From Pleurodeles waltl (taxonomy: Eukaryota > Chordata > Amphibia > Caudata > Salamandridae): 64,000 bases of DNA. The position numbers and the translations under genes are program-made. Below are positions 1 to 12,437 of this stretch, piece after piece (position 1 is the stretch's first letter; each line of letters begins with the position of its first letter). The notes beneath the pieces are model-generated. The model worked only from the letters and a program-made list of their open reading frames with translations, was not told the DNA's origin and ran no database searches. The stretch spans positions 845,011,978 to 845,075,977 of the forward strand of contig NC_090437.1 in NCBI RefSeq assembly GCF_031143425.1, in the 5' to 3' direction.

Positions 1-1522
1 TTTCCCTTTTCTTTTCTTCCCTCCTCGCATTGCGTTTTGCCAATTTTGCTTTGATCCTTTTACTAATTTTGCATGATAACCATAGCCCAAATAAACAAGC
101 CAGAACAATTACTATCCCCTGTATTAATGTTCCCAATATCCCATGCCAAATATTACTAAACCTGCTTCCCACATCAGCAAGTCCCTTTCCAACCTTTTCC
201 CAAACTCCTGGTTCTTTCAGTTCCTTCAAATCTGCACTATCTCTTGTTAGGTTAGTAAGCATACTTCTAATCTCATTACTATTGTCAGGTATGTAGGCAA
301 AGCAGTGACGCTCATTAAGCATCTTAAAGACTCTGCCATTTTTCGTTAAAAGAATGTCTAAAGCAAGCCTGTTTTGAAGAGTCATAGCCCTCTCCGCAGC
401 AAGTTCAGTATCCATCAGGAGTATAGCTCCTGTGAAGTTTGTCAGCATTTTATCCACAATAGTAGACAACTTTCAAATCTTTATGGAGTTTGAGATAACC
501 CCTATTGAAAGAATTATGACTCCAAACATATCTCCTACTACACCAGCAGCAGTTTCTCTCTTTTGTCTAGTATGAAGTAATTAATTCTCTTTCGGGAATT
601 TCTTTAAATCATCTACCTGGTAAATCTTTGGGAAAACTATTCCCAAATAACATGTCCCATACCATCCCTTTGGAAGACGGTAATAAGCATTAAGTCCACA
701 AATATAATAGACCCCTGGCATTGCTGGATCCATTCCATCTAACATGAATGTCCATTTACTCTGAAACAAAAACACATGCTTACATTGACTCGTTCCCACA
801 AACACATTGTCATAATATGACTTTGGCCGCGTGTTGCAAAGCTTACCTACATGTCGTGCATCTAAAGCTAATTTCCCTTGTTCTCTAACCCCATTGTAAC
901 TACCACTAGTAATAAAGGATCTTTGCTGCAAGCCTTTTTCTAACTTCCCTTTTAAAACCCTTCTTCTATCTTCAGTGTGATCTAAAAGGTTTTTCTCTAC
1001 AGGTCCTTTAATCAGCTTTATGGCATAATATTTAGCTACACTATTCAAATCTTCTATGATAGGCACTTAAGAGAACACAAGATCATAATTAGAGTAAAAA
1101 TATTGTACTTCTTCTTGGTTATAGAAACGAGTTAGTAGCAAGCTACAACTGATCCCATAAATTAATGGCAAACTATGATATGTAACTCCCTCTTGCACTG
1201 AAACAGGAATTTGTGTACACACATAACAGGCTTTCTCATCCATAGTATCAACATACTCACTCAGCAAGCAATAGAAAACATTAGTAGACAGTTCCCCCCT
1301 TGTGTTAGTTTCCTCATGCAGATACCTTGTATCTTGCTCAAACCTCTCCCACGGTGTTAGTGTAGCAGTTTCAGAAACTGTAGCATTGTTAGCTTCATTC
1401 TCATCCACCAAACGCATCTCCACAAACAAAGCTATAATGAATATCACACATACAACACCCAAAGCGACACCCAGATATTTACAACACCTACTCCCCTCAC
1501 TATCATCTCCCATGCTAGGCAT
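1..1522 (-). pseudogene. env: ERV env (surface plus transmembrane subunits), two in-frame stops
   Basis: The envelope glycoprotein of the ERV. The likely start is an ATG at 1522, followed within about 20 residues by a strongly hydrophobic stretch that acts as signal or anchor. A CYVC motif near 1,220 may match the CxxC motif of gamma-type surface subunits. A Cys- and Trp-rich block (CGLNAYYRLP, GTCYLG) near 620-710 precedes a furin-like site RQKR at about 557-568. The transmembrane part follows with a heptad-like stretch and a membrane segment near 40-115. TAA stops at 1067-1069 and 581-583 lie in the same frame. The coding sequence runs off the window edge, so the tail cannot be judged. The plus-strand frames here are shadows. 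Confidence 0.8.
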
Positions 1523-1817
1523 GATCTGTAAAGAATCAGAAAGTAAAGTGCTATAAGTGTAAACAACTAATCTGAGAATGGTTAGAAACTCTTTTTTTTT
1601 CAGCAAAGCTAAGCAAAGTTTTTCTTCAGCAGATATTTACAACTTTTCTCATTCACTCCCAGGATCCTTGTCAATTCAGGTTAGCAGCTTATCACAATCG
1701 TTTTTCAAAAGTCAATTCAGGTTAACAGTGTCACATCTGGTAATCTATCAGTCTCTTTTCTCAGGTTTCTTTTACTCAATTTCAACTTAACACAGTCTCT
1801 TCTCCCCGTTGCCAAAC

Positions 1818-3878
1818 TCAAGTACCATAGTATTGACCTGGGACTTCTTGATCAAAACAGAATGCCAAGAACTCTTGTTGCCACTCAGGTGACATGGCAT
1901 AAGACCATTCAGGACCTGCGTATCTGTGATTTGCTATTCTCTTTCTTTTCAACTTGCGGTCACCCTGCAATTCTCCATCACTCAGATCTTCTTTCCTTGT
2001 GGTATCAACTTCTTCCTCTATTGTTTCATCAATAACCACCTTTCCTTTTGTTACTTGCGATTCTGGCCACTTATCTCCTCTCAGTGTCCCTTTACTGTTT
2101 GGCTTTCCGGGTTGATGTTCAATGCCCTCCTCTTGTGCTATGGTGTTTTCTCTTGCTGAACCTGCAAGTGGCTCAGGATGAGTCTGGACACTCTGACTTC
2201 CTTCTGCCTCAACTCCCTCGCCTTCTGGGACTGTCAGGGGTTCAACTTCAAACCCGTATCCGTCTGCTTCTGGGAGAACCTCTCTTTGGGTCGGTTCTCC
2301 TGGTGCCTCAGTTGAGATAGGCCCACCATCATCCCTCTGGATCTCGTTTATTGTTTTTGTGACCAAGCCGTCCTCAACGGGCTCTCCTTCAGTCTCAGTT
2401 CCCCTTTGATTAATCTCCGGCCCTGAGACTTCCTTTTCTGTAGCTGTTATTTTCGACAACTCAATTTTCTCATCAGTTGGACATGTCACCTTCTTTGTGT
2501 GACTGGCATGAATCCAATTTGGAATTCCCACACATTTCACAGGAATAGTAGTTGTCAGTATCACTTGATACGGCCCCTTCCAACGTGGCTCCAAGCACGA
2601 CTTCCTCACGTGTTTCTTGACAACAACCCAGTCACCAGCTTTCAGGTTGTGACCTGGATCATTATTCGGTGGCAGTGTGGTTGCTTCCACCTGGTGAGAG
2701 AAAGAGCGGACCACGTCAGCCAGACCCTTGCAGTAGTCCAACACGAAATCATCTGTGATATTCACAAGAGCATTTTCAGGCACTGCGGGCAATCTCATAG
2801 GTCGGCCCATGAGAATTTCATGAGGAGACAGTCCTGTTTTCTTGTTGGGTATATTTCTCATTGACATTAGCACTAAGGGCAATGCATCAGGCCTTTTCAA
2901 GTTTGTGGCTGCGCACATTTTTGCCATTTTCGACTTCAGGGTACCATTCATCTGCTCCACTAATCCTGAGGCTTCAGGACGGTAACTGCAATGCAACTTC
3001 TGCTCAATATTTAGTGCAGCACACAAGAGCTTAACCACCTCATTATTGAAGTGACTTCTTCTATCTGATTCTAAAGAGATCGGGAACCCGAAACGTGGTA
3101 TCAATTCCCTAAGCAGAAACTTTGCTACTGTGAGACTGTCATTCCTATGTGTAGGGTAAGCTTCAATCCAGTGACTATAGATACACACAATCACCAACAC
3201 GTATCTCAGACCTCCACACACAGGCATCTCAATAAAATCCAATTGCATCCTGCTAAATGGACCTCCAGCTCTCCCAATGTGGCTCAAATTCACCACCGTC
3301 CCTTTCCCTGCATTCATCTGTTGACAGATGATGCACCTGTGACAAATCACTTCTGCAGCTTGCCTGAATTTCCGGTTAAACCAAGCAATTTTGAACAACC
3401 TGATCATAGCATCTCTCCCAATATGTTCTTGACCATGGTAAAACCTTGCAAACCGTAACAGAAGACTGTTTGGCAAAAGCATTTTCCCCTTGTCTGAAAC
3501 CCACAAATCATCAGGTCTTTGTACACAATGCATTTTAAGCCACGAGCGTTTCTCTTCTCTGCTGGCACGCCCCTGCAACAATTTCAACTCTTCCATCATG
3601 TCAACCACCCTCAATGTGTAACCTGTGCATGTCTCATTTTCTGTATCAGGTAACAATTCCCACTGATCTTTGAACGATATACAGTTCAATGCGCAAAACC
3701 TTGCGACTTGATCTGCATAACCGTTTCCCATTGACACAAAGTCTTGTGATTTCACATGAGCGCTGCATTTCACCACAGCAATTTCAAGAGGTAACTGAAT
3801 CGCGTGCAACAACTCCTTAATTCTTTCGCCATTTTTCACTGGAGAACCAGAAGAGTCATGAAACCCCTCTGTGACCAT
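1818..3878 (-). pseudogene. pol: ERV pol 3' part: end of RNase H, integrase, long acidic tail
   Basis: A 686-codon open stretch. The first 60 codons finish RNase H (conserved His in CSAHVK and Asp in NGYADQ). Integrase follows: an HHCC zinc-binding region around 3,300-3,460, then the catalytic core with Asp in LDFIEM, Asp in ESDRR and Glu in GLVEQMNG, so the DDE triad is present. A GPY/F module (RWKGPY) and a WIHASH motif lie near 2,490-2,610, as in gammaretroviral integrases. A further 180-190 residues rich in Glu, Gly and Pro extend to the stop at 1818; this tail has no recognised domain. The piece is open, but the RNase H/RT segment upstream is separated from it by a break near 3,880-3,925. 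Confidence 0.88.
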
Positions 3879-3925
3879 AGCTGGCCAAAATCATGGACAA
3901 TTCCAAATCCATACCTGCTGTCAGT

Positions 3926-5661
3926 TTAGATAGTGACTTTCAATTTGTCAGCGGCATGGCATGCCCTAGTAAGAGCAACCAATTCAGCCACTTGAGCAGA
4001 GTATACTCTTTCCAGCCAAGAAGCTTCTAGGATACCAGTGATTGTACATACAATGTATCTGTCTCTCGGTACTCCTACTGAGTCTCTCAGGCATGAACCA
4101 TCAACAAAGATGTAATCATTTTCTTCCAATTGGGTATCTTTAATGTCAGGTCTCGGTTTGGTGCACAGTTCTGTTACCTCAAGACAATCATGTTCTACCT
4201 CCTCGGCATCATCAACATCTGTACTTTCATTGGGAAGCAAAGTTGCTGGGTTGAACACAGTACAACGTTTCAGTGACACATTTAGTGACCCCAATATATT
4301 TGTTTCATATTTTGTCAGTCCGAAATTTGTCATGTGCTGCTTCTTGGTTCGGGTCAACAAAATTTCGACTGAGTGTGGGACCATTACTGTTAAAGGATGT
4401 CCCATCACTATGCCTTCACACTGAGTAAGGCTTTGACCAACTGCTGCGACTGCACGCAGACAACCCGGTAAGGCTGCTGCAACAGGGTCCAAAGTAGCTG
4501 AAAAATATGCTACTGGGCGGTTTGCACCTCTATGGACCTGTGTCAGGACAGACAAAGAACAAGCATCACGTTCATGGCAAAACAGGACAAAAGGCTTTGT
4601 GTAATCAGTCATACCTAAAGCTGGAGCCCTGCACATACACTCCCTCAGCTCAATGAACGCCCTCATCTCTTTCTCGGACATAGTTAGGGTATCCAGGCCA
4701 TCCTTAACCTCCTTAACGGTCAGCCTCAACAATGGCTTAGAGATAACTGAGAAGTTCGGGATCCAATGGCGACAGTAGCCCACCATTCCCAAAAACATCC
4801 TAACGTCTCTTTTGGATGTCGGGGATTCATCTGCAATATGGCTGCCACTCTCTCTTTAGATATTCTCCTCGACCCTTTCTCAATCAGATGACCTAAGTAC
4901 TTCACCTCTTTTTGACAGTACTGCAGCTTCTTTGGGGACACTTTATGTCCATTCTTTCCCAAGTGGTTCATTTGGGCGATAGTATCATACCTGCAGTCAT
5001 CTTTCGTTCTGGATGCAATCAACAGATCATCAATGTACTGCACTAGAGTCGAATTAAAAGGCAATTCCAATGATTCCAAATTATTCTTCAATATCTGATT
5101 GAAGATGGAAGGCGATTCCGAAAACCCTTGAGGAATTTGACACCAACTGTAAACCTTGTCTACGAATTTGAAACTGAAGAGAAACTGGCTGTCCTCATGA
5201 AGAGGCACAGAAAAGAACGCTTGAGACAAGTCCACGACTGTGAACCACTCTGTTTCACATGGGACCGGGAACATGAACACGGCTGGATCTGGCACTATTG
5301 GGCAACATTTTACCACTATCTTATTTATCTTCCTCAGACCTTGGACAATTCGAACTTTCCCACAAGGCTTTCTCAGTCCCATTATTGGTGAATTACATGG
5401 GCTGCTCATCACTTCCTTCAGGACCCCTTGCTTCACAAAATCTGCAATTATCTGCATCACCTGTATCAGGACATCTTGTGACATGTGATACTGCGGTACC
5501 TGGGGAAACACGGCATTTGGCTTCACATCTACCTTGACTGGTTCTACTCCTTTTATCAGTCCTACTTCCTTTCCTGTTAAGTCCCACACCTTCTCTTTGA
5601 CTGTTCCCTGTAATTCTGCTGGCAAATCGGTCACTGTAAACATCAGGAAGAAGTTTATCAA
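3926..5661 (-). pseudogene. pol: ERV pol: reverse transcriptase and RNase H, frameshifted
   Basis: Reverse transcriptase runs from about 5,661 to 4,730. VDLSQAFFSVPL (motif A) and YIDD (5026-5037, the catalytic motif C) are visible, as is the thumb-region motif KYLGHLI. Near 4,730-4,800 the frame changes, and the connection and RNase H domain continue in a second frame to 3,926 (FVDGSC with the first catalytic Asp). The family turns genomic RNA into DNA in the particle. Protease lies upstream and integrase downstream, the normal retroviral order. The start is set by homology, since pol is made as a Gag-Pol fusion and needs no ATG of its own. Confidence 0.88.
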
Positions 5662-5736
5662 AGGGTACTCCTCATCTGTGGTTTCCGTTTCTGGCTCTGA
5701 GATCTGACCATCATCCCCTTCATCATCACTGTTTGT

Positions 5737-6006
5737 CTACACATCAATTCCTTCATTGGAACAGGTGATTGAACACCTCGTCTTGCACAGTAAGTCTCTT
5801 CCCAATAGGGACACGGGACTTGAATCACAGACTACAAACCTGTGCAATCCCTGAAAGGTACCAATCTCAACTTGGACCGGATCTGTAATCGGATTAGTCA
5901 GGAGCTGATTTGCTACTCCTACCACCTTTATGGTATGCCCTGAAAGAGGCAATTTCGGAACCTCTGCACTTCTGACTGTAAAGCGTGTAGCTCCCGTGTC
6001 AACCAA
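5737..6006 (-). pseudogene. pro: ERV aspartic protease
   Basis: A short retropepsin domain of about 90 residues. The active site VDTGATR lies at its very start (near 6,000) and the flap-end motif LLGRDLL lies near 5,790, both typical of retroviral proteases that cut Gag-Pol. It is in frame and open, but a stop separates it from gag at 6,007-6,012 and another break separates it from RT near 5,700. In gamma-type viruses gag and pro-pol share a frame across a read-through stop. The stop here could be that site or later decay; I cannot tell which. Confidence 0.85.
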
Positions 6007-6009
6007 GAA

Positions 6010-6736
6010 TTAAACCTTGTGACCCATCACTTTCCCTTGCACATAAGGTCCCCTCTGATCTACTTCTAGGGATGCTGCAAGCCTGCACTCCTCACTATCT
6101 GAACAGTCATCCGACCACTCATCGTTTATTACATTCTCACCATGCAATGGGAATTGTTGCACTGCATTATTTTGACTTGTTGCTTGACCTGTGACCTTTT
6201 GAGGAAGCATCACCTGTTGCTGTCCCATTGGAGCTAGATGCAACTGCGTTTGCTGTCTAGGTACCACGGGAATCTGCTGTTGCACTTGCTGCACCTGCAC
6301 TGGTTGTACACGTGGCATTTGCACGTGGCATTTGCACTTGTTGCATGGGTTGGAGACCCTGCATCTGAACCATGTTATTTTGAAAGTTCGGATTAGGACC
6401 CCTCATTCTAGGACCCTTCACATTTTGAAATGCACCCACATCATTGCTTTGTTAAACAACACCCTCCTGTACCATCATCGGACATTCCCGCTTCCAATGT
6501 CCCACGCCCCTGCATGCATGGCATGGTAACATCTTCTTCATCCCTTGCACGTCATTTTGGACTACTACAGTATTCAAGTCTGGACCACGGTTCACAAAAC
6601 CTCCTCGACCTCTGCCTCTCGTTTGCGTCTGAAACATTCTGTTTCCTTGTGGCTGTTGCACCATCTGCTGTACTCCATTTCCCTGCATCCCTGCTTGCGC
6701 TGCCTTAATTTGCATCACCATCACCTTCTCTTTCAA
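6010..6736 (-). pseudogene. gag: ERV gag 3' part: nucleocapsid with one CCHC knuckle
   Basis: Nucleocapsid region of Gag. A single zinc knuckle CHACRGVGHWKREC (C-X2-C-X4-H-X4-C) lies near 6,490-6,535, preceded by Gln-, Met- and Arg-Gly-rich sequence and followed by Gln-rich sequence (repeated QQ, VQ and QM). One knuckle is the gammaretroviral state. The region is split over three frames (breaks near 6,440 and 6,320). It leads into the protease, so it is the C-terminal end of Gag. Confidence 0.82.
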
Positions 6737-6745
6737 CTTTCTCTG

Positions 6746-9225
6746 CTACAACTCAATTGCGTCACTACAGTATTTTGCATACTGCAACACCTCATCAATC
6801 GGCTTTGCTTGCCAACAGATCAAATGATTCTTAATCATCTGACTAATCTCTGGCCTCAGTCCCTCAACAAACCTGAACACTAGGTGATTCATATCTTTCG
6901 GCTCTATAACCTCTGTAACACTATAATGCTTAAACGCCTTCAACAATCTCTCATAGTAAGCATGTATCGACTCTTTGGCCTCTTGTGCCATTCGATCAAT
7001 CTTCTGCCAATCAATGTTTTACGGCGACACCTTCTGCTTCAAGAACTCAATCACCTTATAGTAGTACCTCATCACATCAGGAGACGGTGCTCCTGTAGCT
7101 CTGTCCCTTGCTGGTTCCGCTGTTGGCCAATCCATACTTCTCTTGCACTCAAGCCACAAATCAGCTGGAACTATAATCTCAAACAGTGTATTTAAGGCTT
7201 CCCAAAGACATTTCGCAAGCTTCACAAACCCATCTGTCTGCTGATGCCATTCTATTGGCTTTTCCCTCAACCTGGGAAAGTCATTTGTGAATGACAAAAT
7301 GTCACCTCTAGACCACGGTACATGGACTAGAACCCCTCCATCTGTTTCTCTCATTGGTAACATTTTTATTGTTCCCGTATCTGGCACAGCTTTCGCCTGC
7401 TGCTGTTCAGAGCAGTCACTTTTCCTCTTATCTCTCTTCTTCGCCCATCTGCCTTCCAACTTCTCTAATGCTCCCTAAACTTGAGCACTCTGTAGTATCT
7501 CTTTAAGATGTGCCTTCATTCCAATAGACCTCATGTGATCAAAGTCTTTAGGATTGAAGTCTAACCTGTAACTCCTCTTCAGATGCTTAGTATTGTCTAA
7601 GTCTATGCCATATTTATCTGCCAAATTTGCTAACCTCTGGTGCACTTTACTCACTTCTTTGGTTATATTGGGGTACAAATACCTCAGTTCTGCTTCAGTC
7701 TATGATTCTAACCTGTTCACTTCCATACTCACTTCAACTAACTCAGCTGCTTCCACACCCAACCTCACAAAATTCAAGTATTCCTCTCTTTCTGACCGCT
7801 CTGCTGTCGCAGGAGTAGTCTGTGGAGAATTACGCTTGTCTAACCATTCATTCAATTGTTGCGTTGTCAAACCTGGCAACGAGATATTCCCAACCTGCAT
7901 AATCGGTGTTTGCTGCTTATTCGCACTCGGTATCTGTGGAGTTAGTAGACCCAACCCTGCTTGTCTCATTGTCTCTAGAGGAACCCCAATCGGACTGAAG
8001 TCCAACAAGGATCTAGATCTCTCTGCTGTCTGTTCTCCCGGTGTCATCCCTTGAGAGCTTCCTGCGAACCCTCCTCTTATCACCTCTTGAGTCAGTACCC
8101 CTTGGCCATACAACGGTACTGGTGGACCAACGGTAATTGGCAAAGATATAGCCGCCTGCCTGTTTCCCAGACCCTGTGGAGCATTAATTCCCATAGCTTG
8201 ATTCATTACAGGTGCTGTGACTGGCTGCGGTCCTGTGACCGAAGTGTAATTCGGAACCACCTGTTGCTGTGGCTGGGGCAGCAGAAGTGGAGTTGGCTCA
8301 ATCTGCACTAACTTTGATCTCGTATATGTTGGATCAGGCGGCACCATCAAATTCGTAGTCGTCTCTAATACTGGGACATCAGGGTAGAACCTCTGAACTG
8401 GTGGTGGCTGCAACTGTGCGGCATCTCTGGCGCAGTGGATACACAAGCACCATTCTGTATCGGAGCTGATGTGGTAACATTATTTGCCTGTGCCGTATGC
8501 ATGGTCCCCTGATTCTGTGTCAAATTTACAGGACCTGCACTAGTACTTGGTCTATTGTCATCTATGGCATATGGTGGCGGTCGATCATGCAACAACTGAT
8601 TGAGAAACTCATCATCATCCGAATCATCTGCATCTACCCAAGATTTCTGGGTCTCCTTTTGCTTGCTAGAGCCTTTGTCTGATTTACAAGTGGCTTTTCT
8701 TCCCTGTGTGTCGGCTTCTTGAGTTATTGCCGGAAACATTCTAACTCCGTCTATTATTTCCCTTCTCCACATCCTGTTCTCACTATCCCATCTAGCCTCC
8801 GCTAGTGTCTTTTCTGCTTTTCTCATTCTCCTCTCAAATTTCTGTTGCCTCTGTCGTATGGCCATTAATTCCCAAATCGCTATCGCCTCAAACTGGGCTG
8901 GCCTTGGAGGCGGCTTTTGCTCATTTAACGCCTTTCGCAAATTCTCTAGGATCCCTATACTGAATGCCCCATTCTCTGGGAACACCAAACACCCATCTTT
9001 CTCTGTTAATTTGCACCATTGCTTTAGCCAAACACATGGTGCGACTTCCTTCTCTTCCATTACGGCATAAGCCAGAGTGTCTTCTGGCGGTGTAGGCTCA
9101 CCCACACTCGCTGTAATGTACACATCTCCCCTCAAAGCACTCCTTAAAGCCTTGAAAAATGTCTTCTTTGCGTCTTTTATTGTGTTTAGCATTGAATCAG
9201 GAAGTGACTTTAATTCCCAGAACAC
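6746..9225 (-). pseudogene. gag: ERV gag 5' part: matrix, late-domain and capsid regions
   Basis: Broken Gag coding sequence in at least four pieces (breaks near 8,400, 7,690, 7,470 and 7,010). The N-terminal part contains a highly charged helix (RQRQQKFERRMRKAEK) and then a late-domain motif PPPY at about 8,566-8,580, which in retroviruses recruits NEDD4-type ligases for budding. A Pro- and Gln-rich linker leads to a capsid-like region with conserved blocks shared with copy 2. The open frame begins with a GTG after an in-frame stop, so the true start is lost or lies in another frame upstream. The same block in copy 2 (20,092-22,265) is better preserved. Confidence 0.82.
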
Positions 9226-9527
9226 TTTTCGCCTACCTTCTCAACAAATTGCCTATCACGGACGGCTGCCAATCCGTGCGCAACTCTTCTCACTAACTGA
9301 CCTATCCCAGCGCGGCTCCAATGATGTCACACTCACACACACTGCGGCTTACCAAGTCTTGCGGCTTGTCTTCCTCACTCTCCCAATTCACACAAACTAA
9401 TGCAATATATTGCGAGCACTTAACAACAAAACTCACATTTTCTGGGTTTACTACAGGAAGGGTAACACAATCGCTTCAGAACTTTACAGAGATTTCAGTT
9501 GAAGCCTCGGCCGCTACTCTCTCCTCA
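9226..9527 (-). other. ERV copy 1 leader between primer site and gag
   Basis: About 300 bp of untranslated leader, matched by 22,266-22,570 in copy 2 with scattered differences. In retroviruses this span holds the packaging signal and splice donor. I could not identify either with confidence. Confidence 0.5.
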
Positions 9528-9546
9528 GATCCCGCACTCGCAACCA
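9528..9546 (-). other. Candidate tRNA primer-binding site, ERV copy 1
   Basis: Minus-strand sequence beginning TGGTTGCGAGTGCGGG, placed between the LTR end and the gag leader. TGG is the complement of the universal tRNA CCA end. The same 19 bases occur in copy 2 at 22,571-22,589 with one change inside the TGG. I do not recognise the matching tRNA. The gap of five bases to the LTR end is longer than usual. Confidence 0.45.
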
Positions 9547-9551
9547 AAATT

Positions 9552-10992
9552 TGACCCCGCAAATTTCATTCTCGACTTGTCAATGGCTCGTCCTGGTGCA
9601 CTTTAGAACTTGCCAAATCTCCATCGAAGGTTTTCACTCATACACTTTGACTCAAACTCAACTCGTCAATCACACCCGATTGACCTATTAAACGGCGCAA
9701 ATTATAACATAAACCAAGTGCTCATACACTTATCAATTTCCTCCGGAGTAATAGACCACGAAGGGTCCGTACATCACCAACAACCACGTGGACAATTTTT
9801 GAGCACAAAGCGCCACATTCACATGAAGTTCGCCGACTTCCCTACTCTCATACTGTGGAGTACACACACTCCTACTAAAACATCACCTGGCCTAAATTCT
9901 CACAAACCCCACAATTCAGCTGCGATACGCATGAGCTGTGCAAGCGCAAATTCTACGTCATGCATACTATCACTAGAACGCTGAGAACATACCCAACTCA
10001 CTTCGGCAAGCTCCAAGATTCCTGGAAAGTCATTTGGGACTGAGGGGCACATCATATCTCCAATTTGCATTATTTCAAACACAATTCTAAAATAATGATC
10101 CCTCGTCCTAGGGCCCCAAAGGGCCTAAACGTCCTCTGCTACCAGAACTGATAACGCGTCCCGCCCTAGGTAATTTACTTACTCTGGGACTCGTTTTAGG
10201 CCAATGAACCTTTTGACCTTGATTGGAGACACCTTAAGACGGGATAACTAATCAGCATGTCAATCAATAGATCAATAACCTCCTCAATATTCACAATAGC
10301 AAATCAATTGCATTAGTTAATTACATTAATAAGAATCAAACTCACCATGACCTTTCAGCCATGAATAACCACACAGAATTTAGTAAGATTTATGATATTT
10401 ATTCCCTATTTGTTACACTCTACTAATAAGTTTATTAGTCTCAATACCAGAAAACACATCAATAAAGTCACAATATGGCAACTTGAATAAGACTTCATCA
10501 AAGCAAAGATCACGAACATTAGAACAAAGCACAACGTCAACATGAATCAACTTTAGCAGAGTATCATTAGCGCATTTATTTAACATAGCAAAGATCTAAC
10601 TATGGTCTCTTTCAAAAGAGCAGTTAGTACCTAGAAAGAAAAGGCAAACAGACAATTACAATTTCATCACCATATAGTTACCCTCTTTAATGGGTCAGCA
10701 TACAGAGTCAGTCTTCGTCCTCAGTACATCAGTTGATTCGCCATCAGCCAGGGTAAGCAGCAAAGCTCAGCAAGTCAGGGTAATAAGGAACACTTCCCTC
10801 ATAAGGAGGAAAATTAAGTATCCGGCAAGGCAAGGAAGGCGAGTATGGTTTGAAAAATCAAACAGCAAAGTCTTTAAGACAGACTGTCATAGTAACAGCA
10901 GGAAGGTCCTTCTAATGGCTCAGTAATGGCTAATTTCTCCTTGTAACATGGCATTATATTAATCTTGTTGTACAGGCTCCTAATTTCCAATT
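9552..10992 (-). repeat. ERV copy 1 5' LTR, truncated at its U3 end
   Basis: It begins (plus strand) with TG right after the candidate primer site and matches copy 2's LTR from 22,595 onward almost throughout. It lacks a block of about 120 bp that copy 2 has at about 23,636-23,755. A TTTATT (AATAAA on the minus strand) occurs at 10,398-10,403 and at the matching place in copy 2 (23,437-23,442), a possible poly(A) signal. Similarity to copy 2's LTR stops at about 10,992, where sequence switches to copy 2 pol. The outer end of this LTR is therefore missing. Confidence 0.75.
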
Positions 10993-12437
10993 TGCAATTC
11001 TCCTTCACTTAGGTCTTCTTTCCTTGTGGTATCGACTTCTTCCTCTATTGTTTCATCAATAACCACTTTTCCTTTTGCAGCTTGTGACTCTGGCCACTTA
11101 TCTCCTCTCAGTGCCCTTTTACTGTCAGGCTTTCCAATTGCTGTTCAATGCCCTTCTCTTGTGCTATGGTGTTTTCTCTTGCTGGACCTGCAAGCGGCTC
11201 AGGAGGAGTCTGGACACTCTGACTTCCTTCTGCCTCAACTCCTTCACCTTCTGGGTCTGTCAGGGGTTCAACCTCAAACCCGCATCCTTCTGCTTCTGGG
11301 AGAACCTCTCTTTGGGTGGGTCATCCTGGTGCCTCAGTTGAGATAGGCTCACTGTCACCCCTCTGGATCTCGTTTACTGTTTGAGTGACTAAGCCGTACT
11401 CAACAGGCTCTCCTCCAGTCTCAGTTCCCCTTTGATTACTCTCCGGCCCTGAGACTTCCTTCTCTGTAGCTGTTATTTTTGTAAACTAAATTTCCTCATC
11501 AGTTGGACACGTCACCTTGTTTGTGTGACTGGCATGGATTCAGTTAGGAATTCCCGCACATTTCACAGCAGTAGTAGTTGTCAGTATCACTTGATACGGC
11601 CCCTTCCAACGTGGCTTCAAACACGACTTCTTCACATGTTTCTTGACAACAACCTAGTCACCAGCTTTCAGGTTGTGACCTGGATCATTTATCAGTGGCA
11701 GTGTGGTTGCTTCCACCTGGTGAGAGAAAGAGCGGACCACGTCAGCCAGACCCTTGCAGTAGTCCAACACCATATCATCTGTGATATTCACAAGAGCATT
11801 TGCAGGCACTGCGGGCAATCTCGTAGCTCGGCCCATGAGAATTTCATGAGGAGACAGTCCTGTTTTCTTGTTGGGTGTATTTCTCATTGACATTAGCACT
11901 AAGGGCAATGCATCAGGCCATTTCAAGTTTCCAGCTCTCCCAATGTGGCTCAAATTCACCACTGTCCCTTTCCCTGCATTTATCTGTTGACAGATGATGC
12001 ACCTGTGACAAATCACTTCTGCGGCTTCTCTGAATTTCGGGTTAAACCAAGCAATTTTGAACAACCTGATCATGGCATCTCTCCCAATATGTGCTTGACC
12101 ATGGGAAAACCTTGCAAACTGTGACAAAAGACTGTTTGGCAAAACCATTTTCCCCTCATCTGATACCCACAAATCATCAGGTCTTTGTACACATTGCATT
12201 TTTAGCCAAGAGCGTCTCTTCTCTGCTGGCACGTCCCTGCAACAATTTTAATTATTCCATTGTGTCAACCACCCTCAATGCGTAACCTGTGCATGTCTCA
12301 TTTTCTGTTTCAGGTAACAATTCCCACTGATCTTTGAACGATATACAGTTCAATGCACAAAACCTTGCGACTTGATCTGCATATCCGTTTCCCATTGACA
12401 CAAAGTCTTGTGATTTCACATGAGCGCTGCATTTCCA
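10993..12437 (-). pseudogene. pol: ERV copy 2: pol (integrase) fragment with catalytic core deleted
   Basis: It matches 1,969 to about 3,770 of copy 1. It contains the end of RNase H (NGYADQ), the integrase HHCC region, then the late integrase region (DALPLVLMSMRN), part of the GPY region and the acidic tail. At about 11,925-11,930 the sequence jumps from the HHCC end to the late region, removing about 360 bp that in copy 1 contain all three catalytic residues. The acidic tail is not open here. The right edge, at about 12,437, is a sharp change to Gypsy sequence. Confidence 0.85.

Larger units (their letters stand above)
1..10992 (-). mobile_element. Endogenous retrovirus copy 1 (class I, gamma/epsilon-like), 3' part outside window
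   Basis: Read on the minus strand the order is LTR, leader, gag with one CCHC knuckle, protease, reverse transcriptase, RNase H, integrase, env. A single zinc knuckle, a PPPY late motif in gag, a protease with VDTGATR, a YIDD reverse transcriptase and a GPY-type integrase tail are typical of gamma-like (class I) retroviruses. The window opens inside env, so the 3' LTR is not seen. Every gene is broken by stops or frameshifts, so this is an old, inactive copy. The right end stops abruptly inside the LTR, where it joins copy 2 of the same family. The family is inferred from motifs; the exact genus is not determined. Confidence 0.9.

Noticed and set aside
1302..3458. Plus-strand open frames over ERV env and pol
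   Set aside because: They lie opposite clear retroviral domains and carry no domains of their own.
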